A stretch of 64,000 nt of DNA from [Phialemoniopsis] sp. UDSM-2020 (GCA_018873225.1 JAEILZ010000001.1:2170001-2234000), one strand, 5' to 3'; positions 34,031-45,400 are shown, numbered from the stretch's first letter. The notes: generated from the letters alone by a model not told the origin. A program made the numbers and translations.

Positions 34031-34517
34031 TTTCGCACCGAAGCAACAGCGAGTGAGGCAAAGTGGTATTGGCCAATGTTCCAGAGAGAGATGTCGAATA
34101 GAAAGTCCTTGCTCGCTACGGCATGATATAATGAAAGCACCTCACGGCAACGAATACGAAGGCCAGTGAGATCGTTTGCTCTCAGGTGCATGAATGAAGG
34201 AAAGTGATTGATGCAGCCACTTGGGGGGCTTCGTTCTAGGCCAAGGAGGCTTGCGGTATTTGCACGAAGGGGTCGTGCCATTCCCCTCGTAGATTGGCCT
34301 TGAAGATCTGCGGACGCCATGAGGGTAGCTTTCGTCAGTTGTGCTGTCAAATCGAACTATTGATGCAAGTCAGCCGCAATATCTAGCCAAAGCCAGATGC
34401 CCCGCTTGACTTGTCTGCCTTGCCTACCTCAACCTTCAGAAACCCAACAAGCCTTATCTGAAAGCCAGAGGAGAGGCCAGGAATAAGAACGGGGGAAAAG
34501 TGGCATGAGAAAATTTG
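34031..34517. promoter_or_regulatory. shared divergent promoter region of HET gene and histidine-phosphatase gene
   Basis: The 487 bp between the start codons contain a minus-strand frame to 34350 that runs out of phase into the HET gene and has no motif. I see no specific element. Confidence 0.45.
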
Positions 34518-35548
34518 ATGCGGATTGCGTCTCTTGTGCTTCTCGCTCTTGCCCTTGTCTTGGAGGCTTGTTCGCTCACGGCAGGATCGATGGCATGCCA
34601 CTACAAGTTTGACATCCTGCCCGAATATTTTGTCGACTATTTTGAGGCAGCAAAACAATGCCCAGGGCAAAAACTTACCACAAGGCCGGATCTTGGGTTG
34701 GTCGATAGGGCTTTCAATGTCGGCGAGCAGTCTCAGAATGTCGATACATCATCCACGCCGTGGGAGCGCTTTGCAGCGCACATCCGACACTTGAACGCAA
34801 ACTCTCCTGAACATGTCTCTTACAAGGTTCTATTCCTGACTCGGCATGGTCTCGGTGTTCACAACGTCTTCATGGAGAGAGTTGGAGCAAAAGCATGGAA
34901 TGTGAGTGATCCGTTCCCATCCAAGAGGTCATAGCTAAAGGATTCTAGGAGCACTGGTCGCATCTAGAGGGTGACGGCAATGTCGTCTTTCGCGATGCAA
35001 AGCTTGTGGAACAGGGAGTTCAACAGGCCAACATTCTGGCAGAATTCTGGTCTGACGCAGTTGCCGCCTTGAAGGTACCACTGCCCGAGACCGTGTACTC
35101 AAGTCCACTGGCTCGGTGCTTGGAGACGACGCGGCTAGTCTTTTCCAGACTCTTCGAACAGCTTGAACTGCCATTTCATCCGAATATCAAGGAACTGCTT
35201 CGGGAGAGACTGACTGATCATACTTGCGACGGTAGGAGTAGTCGCACTTGGATAGAGAGCCACTACCCAGAGTATGTCATAGAGCCGGGGCTCACGGAAA
35301 ACGACGAGCTCTGGAGAGCTGATCGATCAGAGACGTCCGATGAGCATGTCGCTAGAAAGCAGACAGTTCTCGAAGACATCTTTTCGAGTGATCCGAACCA
35401 CTTCATTGCTTTGACTATCCATTCATATGCAATGTCTGCGGTATTGCGAGCATGTGGATCAGAGGAATTTAGGATTGCGGAAGGCTCTTTGGTGGCTGTA
35501 GTGGTACGCGGCGAAAAGATCGGGGATTCGCATCTCACAGCTTCATGA
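34518..35548 (+). CDS. secreted histidine-phosphatase (phosphoglycerate mutase-like) protein
   Basis: Two exons (34518-34901, 34949-35548) with a 47-nt intron give 327 residues. Residues 1-22 are a signal peptide (ASLVLLALALVLEA core). The branch-1 histidine-phosphatase fold has the phosphohistidine loop LFLTRHGLGVHN (R109-H110-G111), the middle motif VYSSPLARCLETTRLVF, an acidic region ERLTDHTCDGRSS, and the second catalytic His in FIALTIHSYAMSAVLRACG. The family includes acid phosphatases and mutase-like proteins; the secretion signal argues for an exported phosphatase, substrate unknown. The start is the first ATG in frame; a TTG three bases earlier is not used. It is divergent from the HET gene. 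Confidence 0.9.
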
Positions 35549-36128
35549 AGGTAACGTACAGAACAGAGTCCGTGTACTAGCTAGTGGTCTAGACGAGCTT
35601 AGTCTTCTTTTTCGAATACAATACTTTCATATGACTGAATTACCCCAATCTCTCGAGCCCTCATTTCTTCCCAGTTCATTGATATTACGTTTTCATAAGT
35701 ATGGACTGTGGTTGTAAGTGGTAAGGCTTCGAATGTCACCGTGGGGGTTAACACATGTGATGTGCAATTATGATTGATTCAAAGGCTCAAATATCCCGCA
35801 CATCGACCTAGACTTTGCCCTCATGCGACCGAATCCAAGTGACTGGAGCTTCACCAGCAATCTGGATGCGCGATCAAGCCGCTTGTCCACTGCTTCTCTC
35901 GGGCTGCTTGTCCGACTTACACCTCAACCCCACATTGAAGAGTTGAGAGACTAAGCCACACTAAGTACCTCCGTCTCAGTCAAGACAACGTCAACTCTTT
36001 TTCAGACTCTACATGTGACAGACTACTCATCGCTGTTCCTTACTTCCACATACTTTCGTTGTATTATAACCCATCGCGGCTGTATCATTTTTCTACACCG
36101 GGGAACCATCCCCTCCCACTTACACACA
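35549..36128. other. tandem intergenic region (histidine phosphatase / zeta-type kinase)
   Basis: The 580 bp contain 3' sequence of the phosphatase gene and the promoter and leader of the next gene. A GTG-initiated in-frame extension upstream of 36129 exists, but eukaryotic starts are ATG, so it is taken as leader. No other gene is seen. Confidence 0.5.
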
Positions 36129-37142
36129 ATGCCCCCACCGCCAAACTCCCAGCCCCCGGACCTCGAAGCCTACGCACTCTCACCGGAGCAGGCAGAAGAG
36201 ATATTCCTCACGCAGATCTACCCGCAGGAAATCGCGCCCTTTGCGGCGCACTCCCACTCGGCGGACGGCAAGCAGCCCCTCGCCGTCCTCCTCGTAGGCC
36301 AGACGGGCGCAGGCAAGACCCGCACCGCCCCGTCCCTCGCCTCGGCGCTGGCCGGCCTCGCGCGCGTGCCCGCGCACTTCATCGCCGACACCTACAAAAC
36401 GCACCACCCGGCCTACGCCGAGCTCGCCTCCTCCCCGTCCCCCAAGACCCGCGCCCAGGCCTCGGTGCTCACCTCCCCGGCGGCGCGCGCCTGGCTCACG
36501 CGCGCGTGCGCCGCCGCCGCCGACCTCAGGCTCGACGTGCTCGTCGAGTCGGCGTGCCGCGCGCCCGAGGACTTCTCCGAGATCGCGAGCCTCTTTCGGC
36601 GCCGCGGGTACGCCGTGCTCGTCGCGCTGCTCGCCGTGCCCGAGGCCCTGAGCCGCCTGGGCATCCTGGCGCGCTACTACGGGCGCCTGCCCGAGGCCGG
36701 GTCCCGGGGCTTGCCGGCGCGCCTGACGCCGCGGCGCATCCACGAGCTGAGCTACCGCGGTCTCGAGAGCGCGGCCGCCTTCATCGACGCCTCGGACGCC
36801 GTCGACGCCGTGGTCGTCGTGCGCAGGGGTAACCTGGTGGGCCACGCCGACGTCCGGACGGCGAGCAGTAGGCAATGGAGCCGGTCGTCGCCGGCTGGGG
36901 GAGTGGCGGCGGCGCTGGCGGCGGAGAGGAGGAGGCCGCTGACGCCCGAGGAGAGGCGGGCTTTCGACGAAGACGTGGAGCGCCTCCGGGGCCTGGTACC
37001 GGCGGAGCAGGCCGGGGAGCTCGATGAGATCCGCGCCCTGATGGAAGGCAGCCAGGTGCACGACGCAGAGTACAAGCCTCTGACACCGCTCGACTGCAAC
37101 GAGTTCCTGCAGCGATGGGATAGGGACACTCCCAAATCATGA
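36129..37142 (+). CDS. zeta-toxin-type P-loop kinase domain protein
   Basis: An intron-free frame of 337 residues with much higher third-position GC than its neighbours. Walker A is LLVGQTGAGKT (Lys63-Thr64). ADTYKTHHPAY resembles the substrate-binding loop of zeta-type kinases, and the block AVPEALSRLGILARYYGR followed by ARLTPRRIHELSYRGL matches the arginine-rich lid region of the family. In bacteria such proteins phosphorylate UDP-GlcNAc-type sugars as toxins paired with an epsilon antitoxin; no antitoxin frame is visible beside this one. In fungi the domain occurs as scattered copies of unknown function. High GC, no intron and a best resemblance, from memory, to actinobacterial members suggest possible acquisition by transfer; this is inference. 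Confidence 0.85.
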   Translation: MPPPPNSQPPDLEAYALSPEQAEEIFLTQIYPQEIAPFAAHSHSADGKQPLAVLLVGQTGAGKTRTAPSLASALAGLARVPAHFIADTYKTHHPAYAELASSPSPKTRAQASVLTSPAARAWLTRACAAAADLRLDVLVESACRAPEDFSEIASLFRRRGYAVLVALLAVPEALSRLGILARYYGRLPEAGSRGLPARLTPRRIHELSYRGLESAAAFIDASDAVDAVVVVRRGNLVGHADVRTASSRQWSRSSPAGGVAAALAAERRRPLTPEERRAFDEDVERLRGLVPAEQAGELDEIRALMEGSQVHDAEYKPLTPLDCNEFLQRWDRDTPKS

Positions 37143-37434
37143 CCTTGACAACAGGCTGTCCCATCAGACGACACTAGCATAACAAGCAGGAGCGAGGCAC
37201 CATGAAGTTCATTAGGTGTGATGCGGATCTTGTAATTATTTTGTACCATCTACACTTTGGAATACCCAGGCATACAGTTCATCTTGACTTGTCTGATACA
37301 CAGATCATAGACATCTGTCTGACATATAAATAGTAATTATTATTGAAATAACTGCCATGCAGATTGCCCTTGGGAATCCCAGGCGCTGGCTTTTCCTTCA
37401 TCTGCGGGATTAAGATCACCCGACTCCGAGTGTT
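37143..37434. other. short intergenic region before the tRNA gene
   Basis: The 292 bp are AT-rich (37215-37350) and contain the end of the zeta-type gene transcript and the 5' flank of the tRNA gene. Nothing else is seen. Confidence 0.5.
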
Positions 37435-37517
37435 GCCCGTTTAGCTCAGTGGTAGAGCGTTTCACTCGTATTTTCTGTGCAATGAAAAGGTCCATGTTTC
37501 GATCACATGAACGGGCA
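37435..37517 (+). tRNA. tRNA-Thr (anticodon CGT), with 11-nt intron
   Basis: The acceptor stem pairs GCCCGTT (37435-37441) with AACGGGC (37510-37516), discriminator A at 37517. The D arm is GCTC/GAGC (37444-37458), the anticodon stem TTTCA/TGAAA (37460-37464, 37483-37487), the T arm CATGT/ACATG with loop TTCGATC. The anticodon CGT is at 37467-37469, read as Thr. An 11-nt intron (37471-37481) lies one base 3' of the anticodon, the canonical place. All stems pair fully. Confidence 0.93.
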
Positions 37518-37532
37518 CAAATTGCGACAATC

Positions 37533-37544
37533 TTTTTTTTTTTT
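37533..37544 (+). terminator. RNA polymerase III T-run terminator of tRNA-Thr
   Basis: Twelve consecutive T residues begin 16 bp after the tRNA 3' end, a strong Pol III stop signal. Confidence 0.85.
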
Positions 37545-38180
37545 CCTTTTGCACCTCATGTTTCCTATGAATTTGTTGGTTGCTGCATTGTGATTAGCTC
37601 CTCTTTTCTTTTTTTGGCACTGATTTTTGCATTGTGTATATTTCTGAGGCTTGCATTTCGCTACCCTAGGTCGTTTCAGAGACTATGGCAGGCTACCTAG
37701 ACGGCGTAAAACTGACAGTTTGAGTAGGGAGACTTTGCAAAAGGATAGGAGGGCCAGGCTGAAGACCGTAGCCGCGTTCCCATCAAAGAGACTAAATTTC
37801 ACCTAATCCAAGGACGCCAACAGCTGACGAGCCGAATGTTGTCTGTAATGGACAAAACAGAAAGATCCCAGAGATACCAAACTGATGGGTTATTTCGCGT
37901 AAAAGCAAGTATCATGAGCAAAAGCTTCCGACAACTCCGATGTATGAATACCTGCCGCTCCTAATGATAAGAGGAGGAAATGCTGATCGTGTCCGGGTGT
38001 CATCCATGAGATACGCAAAACCCCGCGTGCGTACCTGTCAACTCCGGCTCTTGAGCAGAAAAGCAAAGCAAAGAAAAGAGAGAGAGCAATAGAAGAATAT
38101 GAACGAGAAGTCAGCCGCGGGGCTCCAGAAATTCGTATAACGCGGGTAATGCTTTTTCATAAGTCGTAGTAGAGGTCACA
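37545..38180. other. intergenic region, 3' side of atg1
   Basis: The 636 bp contain no gene. It begins with T-rich sequence after the tRNA and ends at the atg1 stop; most of it is probably atg1 3' untranslated and spacer sequence. Confidence 0.5.
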
Positions 38181-41100
38181 CTACGACGCGTGCGAAGGGA
38201 CACTGCGCGGTGTCACATCGCCACTGCGTCGGCGAACCATTCCCTGTTGTGGGTTCTGTCCTTTCGAAGCGCTCGAGATGATCTGCAGCTTCTTACGCAC
38301 CATGGCTAAGCGAGTAGTAACCATTTGTATGACTGGAGATAAATTAGCCTCCCGAAATAAAAGCATGGGGACACGCAACGCGAATAAGAACCTACCTTTG
38401 TGCACAGCTTGCTGGTCATCGACGTTGATCTCACTGGGACTCTCATCCCTAGCTTGAGCCTTCTCCTCCTTAGCCCCAGACACTCTTCTCCTCGGAACGT
38501 CATCGTCGTTGTCTAGAACTGCTTCAAGCATCCGGATTGCAGTGACATATGATATTTCACATCCAGACAAGTCGTCGTTGGCAATCTCGTTAATCGCTGC
38601 AGCTCGACTCATCTCGAGAGCCCGGTCGTACATTAGCTTCTCGGCGCTGATGCCAGGGGTGAGATGAACACCCTCCGCGCTCGAGTTGCCGATGCTGCCG
38701 CTCTGCTCGGTGAAATGATTGCTGGGATGACTGGGATGGTCCTCTGGCAGCCGCTTCTGTGCTTCGACAAGCTTTAACCGGACGACCTCGGCCTTCTCCA
38801 GCACTTCGTTGAATCGAGATCGAATCCATTGTACAGCCGAGTTGATCCTCAAGGCCAAGTTTTGTGTGTTTGTCGAATCCCTGGTGGAAGCATGGGCGAT
38901 ATTGCTAGAGTCACCACGGGTTTTGCGGGACCACCACATGCTGGCAATGTCCATGGACTTGGCCAGCAGTGACAGAGCCTTAACGTAAAGTACTAGTGCC
39001 TCTTCTGACAGCGAGACAATAGCTTCCACGGTCAAAACGTCCTCCTCGTCAGAAGGGGCTTTATCCGCGGGAACACCACCAAGACCATAGTCCATGGAAG
39101 GTGCAAGAGGTACAAGCTGCTTATATTTGACCTCTGCAAAGCCGTATACCACATCGCTTCGGGTAGCGTAGTCCTCGATGCACTGCGTTACTCTAGCATC
39201 CTCGTCGATGGGAGCCCCTTGCTTACCGTCCCCGATAAGCCCAGCGGGTGATGTTGGTGTTGGATAAGCCGGGAAGGGACTGTAAAGCTGGGGTGGCGAG
39301 GGTCCCTTTCCTATAAGAGACGCCGGGTATTTGACACCGAGGAGACGGAGGCTGGCATCGTGGATGGCTTTGGTGATGAACGAAGCCGTAGACCCAGGGC
39401 TGGCAGACAGCGTGGGTCTGTGCTCTTGAGGCTGTCTTGAGGAGCCTTGGGCAATCTGCATCGCACGCGAAGGGGGAGCAGCAACTGCGCCAGTAACCGA
39501 GGTCGGGTTGCCTTGCTGAGTAGCACGACGAACCATTTGGCCGGATTTGGGCGATAGAGATGTGTTCTGTCCACCGAGCCTGGGATTTGCCGCCATCTCA
39601 TCTGCGAACGCGTTTACCTCGACGTGCTTCTTCTCGACTACAACGTAATCTCGCTCGAAAGCGACCTCTTGAGCCGCTTTTTCTTGCTCGTCAGCAGGTC
39701 CAGAGCCCTGACCTTTGACTCGGCCTCTGGTGGTTTCATTCAATAGGGATGAAGGGGGTGAGGGGTTCTCTGGGACCGATCGCTTGGCGATGTTCGACAC
39801 TCGAGATTTGCGCTCCTCGTAGAGCGCTGGCCGGTTTGGAGCAGAGGTTGATGATTGCGGAATCGGTCGTCGAATGCCTAGGCCTTCTGTTGCGGCCTCT
39901 TGTCTTGGCGAATAGCTTAGTCGAGCAGGTGCATCAACGCCTTGTCTGGGGTCACCGCTCGCCGCTCGCAACGTCCTCTCGTGTGGGGATGAGCCCGTAA
40001 CCTCCCGCCCCTGATCGTTCTCGGAGGCGTACCGTCGAGAAGATTGCCGGCGAGGGAGATAAGACGGCTCGTCCGACTTTGTAGCTTCTCGCAGATCGCG
40101 AGAACTGCGTCGTCTATTCGACAGGCTCGGTGCTAGCTCCGGCCGCGACTGTGGTTGCGGCTCTGGTTCCGGTAGATCGTCTTCTACTAAGCCTAGGATG
40201 GCACCCGTAACGACAGGGTGAACGAAGAAGTTCTCAAAGCTCAAACGTTCGACGGGATTGCGCTTGAGAAGTTGCCTAATGAGGGCTTTCATTTCAGCGG
40301 TGATGGCAGTCTCTCTCGGGAACTTGATTGTGTCGTTTGCTGCTTCGATTTTCCGTAGCAGCTCGACGTGATTGCTTGCACGGAACGGTGGACGGCCAGT
40401 CACCATTTCATAGAGCACGGTGCCCACAGACCACAGATCTGCTTTGGCATCGTAGCGCTCATAACGTAAGATTTCGGGTGCCATGTACAAGGGTGAGCCG
40501 CAGAGGGTGTCCGCTAGGGACGTGGATGGTAACACACGGGCAAACCCAAAGTCGGCGAGCTTGAGCATGGGTAATGACTGGAGACCAGAGACTGGAATCA
40601 AAGAGTCGCGGCTTGCCGTCAGAATTTGGCGAGATGACTTGTGAGCTTCCCGGTAGTGCGGTGAGGGAAGGAGTAGGAGATTTTGAGGCTTGACATCTCG
40701 GTGGACGAAGTTCTTCTCCCTCAAAAACTGTAATGCGCTGGCAAGCTGTTTCAGAAAATGCCTGATGACAACCTCGTTGAGGCCCGAATTCGGAACATTG
40801 GGGTACTTTCGAGCCATCTCATGGGTGGCAGGGTTAGTGACTAGCTTTTCCCTCTTCTTGATGAAAAGCGACAGATCACCAAGCTCGCAATATTCCATGA
40901 TGAGGTTGATATGCGTGGGAGATTCAAGACAGTCATGAAGGGCGACAATGTGGGGATGTCGAAGCTCCTTGAGAATCTTGATTTCTCCGTAGAGATTCTC
41001 CTTGAGCTTCTTGTTCAAGCGCGCGAGGTCAACAGACTTGATTGCGACCGCAGCACCCGAAACCTAGCCAAATGGAAATCTGTCAGCTAACGACTCTCTT

Positions 41101-41348
41101 TGCTCTTTGCTGTTTGACAATGGCATGGCCAGCTTGGCCGACAATGATGCTACCACATCGCATGACAAAGGAAACCACAGCAAGGGTAGTATCCAACGCC
41201 ATATAAGACCAGGGGATGCGCTTACCTTGTCTTTGCCCATGTACACATTGGCAAAACTGCCCTTTCCGATCTCGGCACCGATGATGAACTGGCCACAAGA
41301 ATCATCACCAGGCCTTCCCCGTCGAGATGAGCTGGACGAGGACGCCAT
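38181..41348 (-). CDS. atg1: autophagy-initiating Ser/Thr kinase Atg1
   Basis: Three exons (41226-41348, 38396-41063, 38181-38332) give 980 residues. The kinase domain starts at about residue 20 with [10 protein letters not shown], the VAIK lysine at 50, then [15 protein letters not shown] and [11 protein letters not shown] long disordered middle follows. The conserved segment [19 protein letters not shown] lies at about 515, as in other Atg1 proteins. The C-terminal third (from about 650) carries the helical Atg13-binding tandem MIT region. The second intron (38333-38395) is 63 nt and open in frame; its GTAGGT...CTAAT...CTCCAG signals and the smooth joint [13 protein letters not shown] make it a real intron. 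The start is the ATG at 41348; an in-frame TTG farther up is not used. Atg1 with Atg13/Atg17 starts autophagosome formation. Confidence 0.95.
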
Positions 41349-42088
41349 CTTCCCGATGATTGTTGTCAAATGCCAGGAAGTGTAGCGGGGGAGAGTTGAG
41401 CCCGATGGGCTTATGAGAAGAGGACCACCGGCGACGCTGGCTCTATCGTCATGTACACATCCGGTTTACATGGGGCTTTGGCTTGGCTGGTGTCTGATGG
41501 TGACTGGGGGCAAGGGTGCACAAGGCAGACGTCGATGAAAAGCGGAGAAGTGCGAGGTCGAGAACCGACGCTGGTGGTGCGCGCGCGATAGGATAAACGC
41601 TGGGTTGGTCAAGGAGTGACTGGTTTCCCAGAGATTCACCAGAGAGGTGGCGCTTGCACCGTAGGACTCTGGTATCAGGGGAGCAAATAGGAAGAGATCC
41701 AGTAGGAATACCGGGCGCTCGAGGGGTGGATGCAGTGAAGAGGCTGCAAAAAAGGTCGAGAAGTCCGTCGACGATGGCTGGCTGTGTCGATGGCGGCCTG
41801 AGGAGGGAAGGATGATCGGAGCTTTGGGGGGGAGTGCTTGCTACGGTTCGAGGGACGTCTGTACGAGGAAGCAGGATGCCTGAGGTTAGTCTGGGGTAAC
41901 GAAGGGCAGAGTGCGGCAAGAGCAAAGCTTCAAGAAGCTGCCACGGCAACTCATGGCAGTTGCATCGGTCGGAAAGGGTTGAGGATGAGGGTAGCGTACC
42001 AGAAGCGGTGGTGCAAGACCAGACAGGTCGGTAGGTACACCGGTAGGTCGAGGTAGCTGGGCTTGGTGCGAGGTACCGCGGCTTACAA

Positions 42089-42136
42089 GATAAGGTGCGA
42101 TGGGCGATCCGAGTACAACCAAATGACTCAGATAAG
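42089..42136. promoter_or_regulatory. TGACTCA element flanked by two GATAAG sites, upstream of atg1
   Basis: GATAAG occurs at 42089-42094 and again at 42131-42136. A perfect TGACTCA is at 42124-42130, directly abutting the second GATAAG. TGASTCA is bound by the Gcn4/Cpc1 factor of amino-acid starvation and GATAAG by the nitrogen-control GATA factors (AreA/NIT2). The cluster is about 740-790 bp upstream of the atg1 start. Binding here is inferred from the motifs only. Confidence 0.5.
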
Positions 42137-42444
42137 ACCTTTTGGGGAGGGAGGAGGGTGTACGGGGCCAGGTAGGTAGTTTGGATGCAGCTATCGATGC
42201 AGCGCCAGCCTGGATAGGATGTAAGAGGGTGTCATAACAACAAGAGGAGTGCGGATGGGGTACATACAACCTTAAGCTTCCGTGATTGGAGGTTACTTGG
42301 GCGCGGTGTAGGGTGGCGGATAGATAGAGCAGCAGCCGACGAGAAAGGATGGATGGGGTGTGTGATAGTAGAAAGAAAGGGAAAATAAAGTAAAACAAAT
42401 AAAGTAGGGAGAGGTTTGGAAGTGAACAACAAGAGATAGAGTGA

Positions 42445-42472
42445 GCGAGAGCAGAGCAGAGCAGAGCAGGGC
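42445..42472. repeat. short AGAGC tandem repeat
   Basis: Around this position GAGAGCAGAGCAGAGCAGAGCAGG repeats a 5-base unit about four times, inside the purine-rich 5' region of atg1 (which is C/T-rich on the transcribed strand). It is a simple microsatellite-like repeat with no coding sense. Confidence 0.6.
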
Positions 42473-45400
42473 GCACGATCCAGACCCAGAGAGGCGACGA
42501 GGATGACGGGAGCAACGAACAAGGCCCAGTGCGCCAGGCTCTTGATTGCGTGAATCACTTTACGGATGACAAGAAAGATGGGCTCGTGATGTGATGGGCG
42601 TGTGGCCCATGCACCCAGGCAAGGGAAAGCCGCTTGACGCTTGTACGTACGCGGACATGTTAGTGGATGTTGGTCCCTGGCAAGTACCTGCTCGACTGCT
42701 CCCTCGGCCCCATGCAGGTCCAGCGATAGGCAGATCAGTGGGCATCAGTGCTAAATCAGTGGTGTCTGGCGTGTCTGAGCAGCTGGCAGAATGCCTGCCT
42801 CCCAGCAAGGATGGCGCGGCTCCCAGTTTCCAGGCGGTCAAATGCATGGTTTGGTCACAATGACACGCTGGACCACATTGGCCCACCGGCCGCAGCAGGG
42901 TACTCGCCAGATACCTCTGGGCCAGCTCCACCCCTACCCAGGAGCCCAGTTACGGTTCCTACGGCTGGATACCCCGTATCGCCTAGCGCCAGCAGCACCA
43001 TCCAGAGCAGTGGAGGGAACCATTTGCGATAAGGCACGGCGATAACACCATCCCCAGACTGACCTGATTGAGCTCGTCTCTCAGGGTTCATTACCCACTG
43101 TTTCTCCTTCCATCACCGCCTGATACCGCCTGACAAATTGGGGGTCCTTATTAAGGTCTTCTCCGCTTTGCATCAAAGAGTCGGAACAAAAGTGACGCCT
43201 CTCGAAGCAGCCATGGTCTCAAAAAGATCTCTTTAACGGAGAAACTAAATTATTTACTTGACGGCTTTACCATCACGATCAAGGCTAGCTTTGAAGCTCA
43301 ATCAGGAGATCACGACTCAAAGTACTCTGGCCATGGTGCAACTCGTCTCCCCAAGCCACCAAGCGACCTCGTCGGTGAGATCACTACGAGTGTGGGCACC
43401 TCGAGTCAGTAGAGGCACACACACCTCACCTCACACATCGCCCACTCACACAGTATCTCCTCGGCTACTTACTTTAGATAGTACCAGACACCGACACTGA
43501 GGGACGCCGGCACCCCCTCTTGTTTCGGGCTCTGGGCTGCTGTCGATGACACCCTTATTACACCCGTCGTAGATTGCTAGCGAGTGTTAGCTTCTGTTGA
43601 GACACGCACCGGAGTACTGTCGTTATTGATCTGGCATCAGCCCTGTATGCCCTGTCTGATATCGGCCGGCCCTTGTATCATGCAACTACCGCCGATCCAT
43701 GCTGCACTGATTCACATACCGGCTTTTAATGCTGTCTCTGACTCGTCTGGTCGACCATGCTTTCTCCGGATCTCACATTCTTCTTTTGCTTCTTCGTCTC
43801 ATCTCCGTTGTCCCATACATCTCTGCTCAATACGACCTGCATCTCATGAATACTGCAGCAGTCCACTGTCTTGTCTTGATAGCCAGGCGTAAGTACTAGA
43901 CACGGTCCCGGCCGTTCTAGCGCGGACAAACATAGTAGAAACAAAGGACCACATCCTGCGACCCCCTGCTTTGCTCGTGGAGCTCATAGATCGTACGTAT
44001 GTATATGTGGATTTTCCCGTTCTGGAACACCGACAAAAGGGCAGTTTGACCCAGCGCCATGCGGCTACCCATCACCGGTCGCCCGCAGGTCCACACAATG
44101 GATTCTGCCTCAAACAACAGCAAGAGGGAGTCCTATCATCCAACTAGGGGAAACACCAGGCGATCCCGCCGGCGACAGCCGGCCCTGTATGCAACCGGCG
44201 TGAGTACGTACCTGATTTACATGCGCTGTGCAGCGGCCGATATCCACAGGTTGCCCACTTGGAGCCAAGGAGCCACCCCCGAATCGGTCGTTGCCGTCAC
44301 CGTCCACGCCGTGCGCACACTAGCAATGCGGAACCCCATGTATGGCATACGCCCGACGTCTGTAGAGAAGCACTTGAGGCATGGCGCCTATCACAACGGC
44401 GCAGGGCAACATGGAGCATCCCAGCCTTCACGACGACAGGCAAGCCTTTGCAACTTGCATTGTGCAGCTGTCCTGGTGAGAATGACCAGTGTCCCGAGAC
44501 AGCCGAATGTCCCATTTGCCAGAGAGTCAAAAGCCCTCCCAGTTGGATCGTGATGAGATGGACTGACTGGCGGTTCCACTGAATCTGAGACACGAGGAAC
44601 CAGGCACATATGCATCAAGAGAGCCATAAAACTAAGTCGGGGGAGAGGGCGACTCGACCAACCAGTACCTTCACATGCGCCGTGGGCAACCTTCTCCTTG
44701 CATTGCCGACCTTTTGCTCATCTCTCACTTCTCTGCACACTGTGAGCAACCACATCCGCCCATACGAGGCTTGTCGTCCTCGCCCATAAGCTTTCATCCA
44801 TCACCTCTCAAGTTTTGCCATGTTGCGCAAAACGGCCAGCCAGCTGCCTGCCCGCCCTTTGTGTCAAATCATCCAGCATATGCTGTGCATCCCAAACCCA
44901 ATGCCGTCTGTCCTTTGTCCCATCCAATGCCGGTCCAGATCAAGGGCCATTGTCTGCCTAGGCTAGTATCTCACACCCCGTCCCACAGGGACAAGGCAAA
45001 AAGCAACCATTGTCCAACAATTCCTCTCCAACCACTCTACTTTTGACAAAGGCAGAAACGGGGAACCCAGGACCCTGATAGTCCTGGATCCTCTCCAGAC
45101 ACGGCAGCCTCAAGAAAGGCGGGGTGGGCCTTTGTCCAAAACTCACCAACCGGCTCCGTGCCACAGCTCGTAGGCATATAGGCAAGCAATAATACCGACC
45201 GGCCTTCGGTCCGTTACTGTACCTTGTTGTTGCTTGAAACATCTCGCCAACTCGTCAACGTGGTCGGCCCAGGCGCCCGTCCTTCTTCTTCACTTTATGT
45301 AAAAGCAAAAGGGCTCCTGCATATTCTTAGAGCTCCTCGTCCCCACCCCTCCAATCCCACCCGTGCATTGCATATTCTTGCAGGGTCCCCTCCATTTGAC

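Noticed and set aside
36180..37061. Minus-strand frame of 293 codons opposite the zeta-type kinase
   Set aside because: High GC opens all frames here; only the plus-strand frame has a Walker A and the other family blocks.
41226..41369. Longer atg1 N-terminus starting at 41369
   Set aside because: The codon there is TTG; the first in-frame ATG is at 41348.
41886..42515. Minus-strand frame of 209 codons upstream of atg1
   Set aside because: It begins with TTG, is Ser/Leu/Pro-rich like a C/T-rich leader, and covers the regulatory cluster; most likely atg1 leader or promoter.
44059..44553. ATG-started frame of 164 codons in the long gap upstream of atg1
   Set aside because: Its composition looks like translated non-coding DNA, equal-sized frames overlap it on both strands, and it contains a strong splice donor (44201) with no partner that gives a sensible product.
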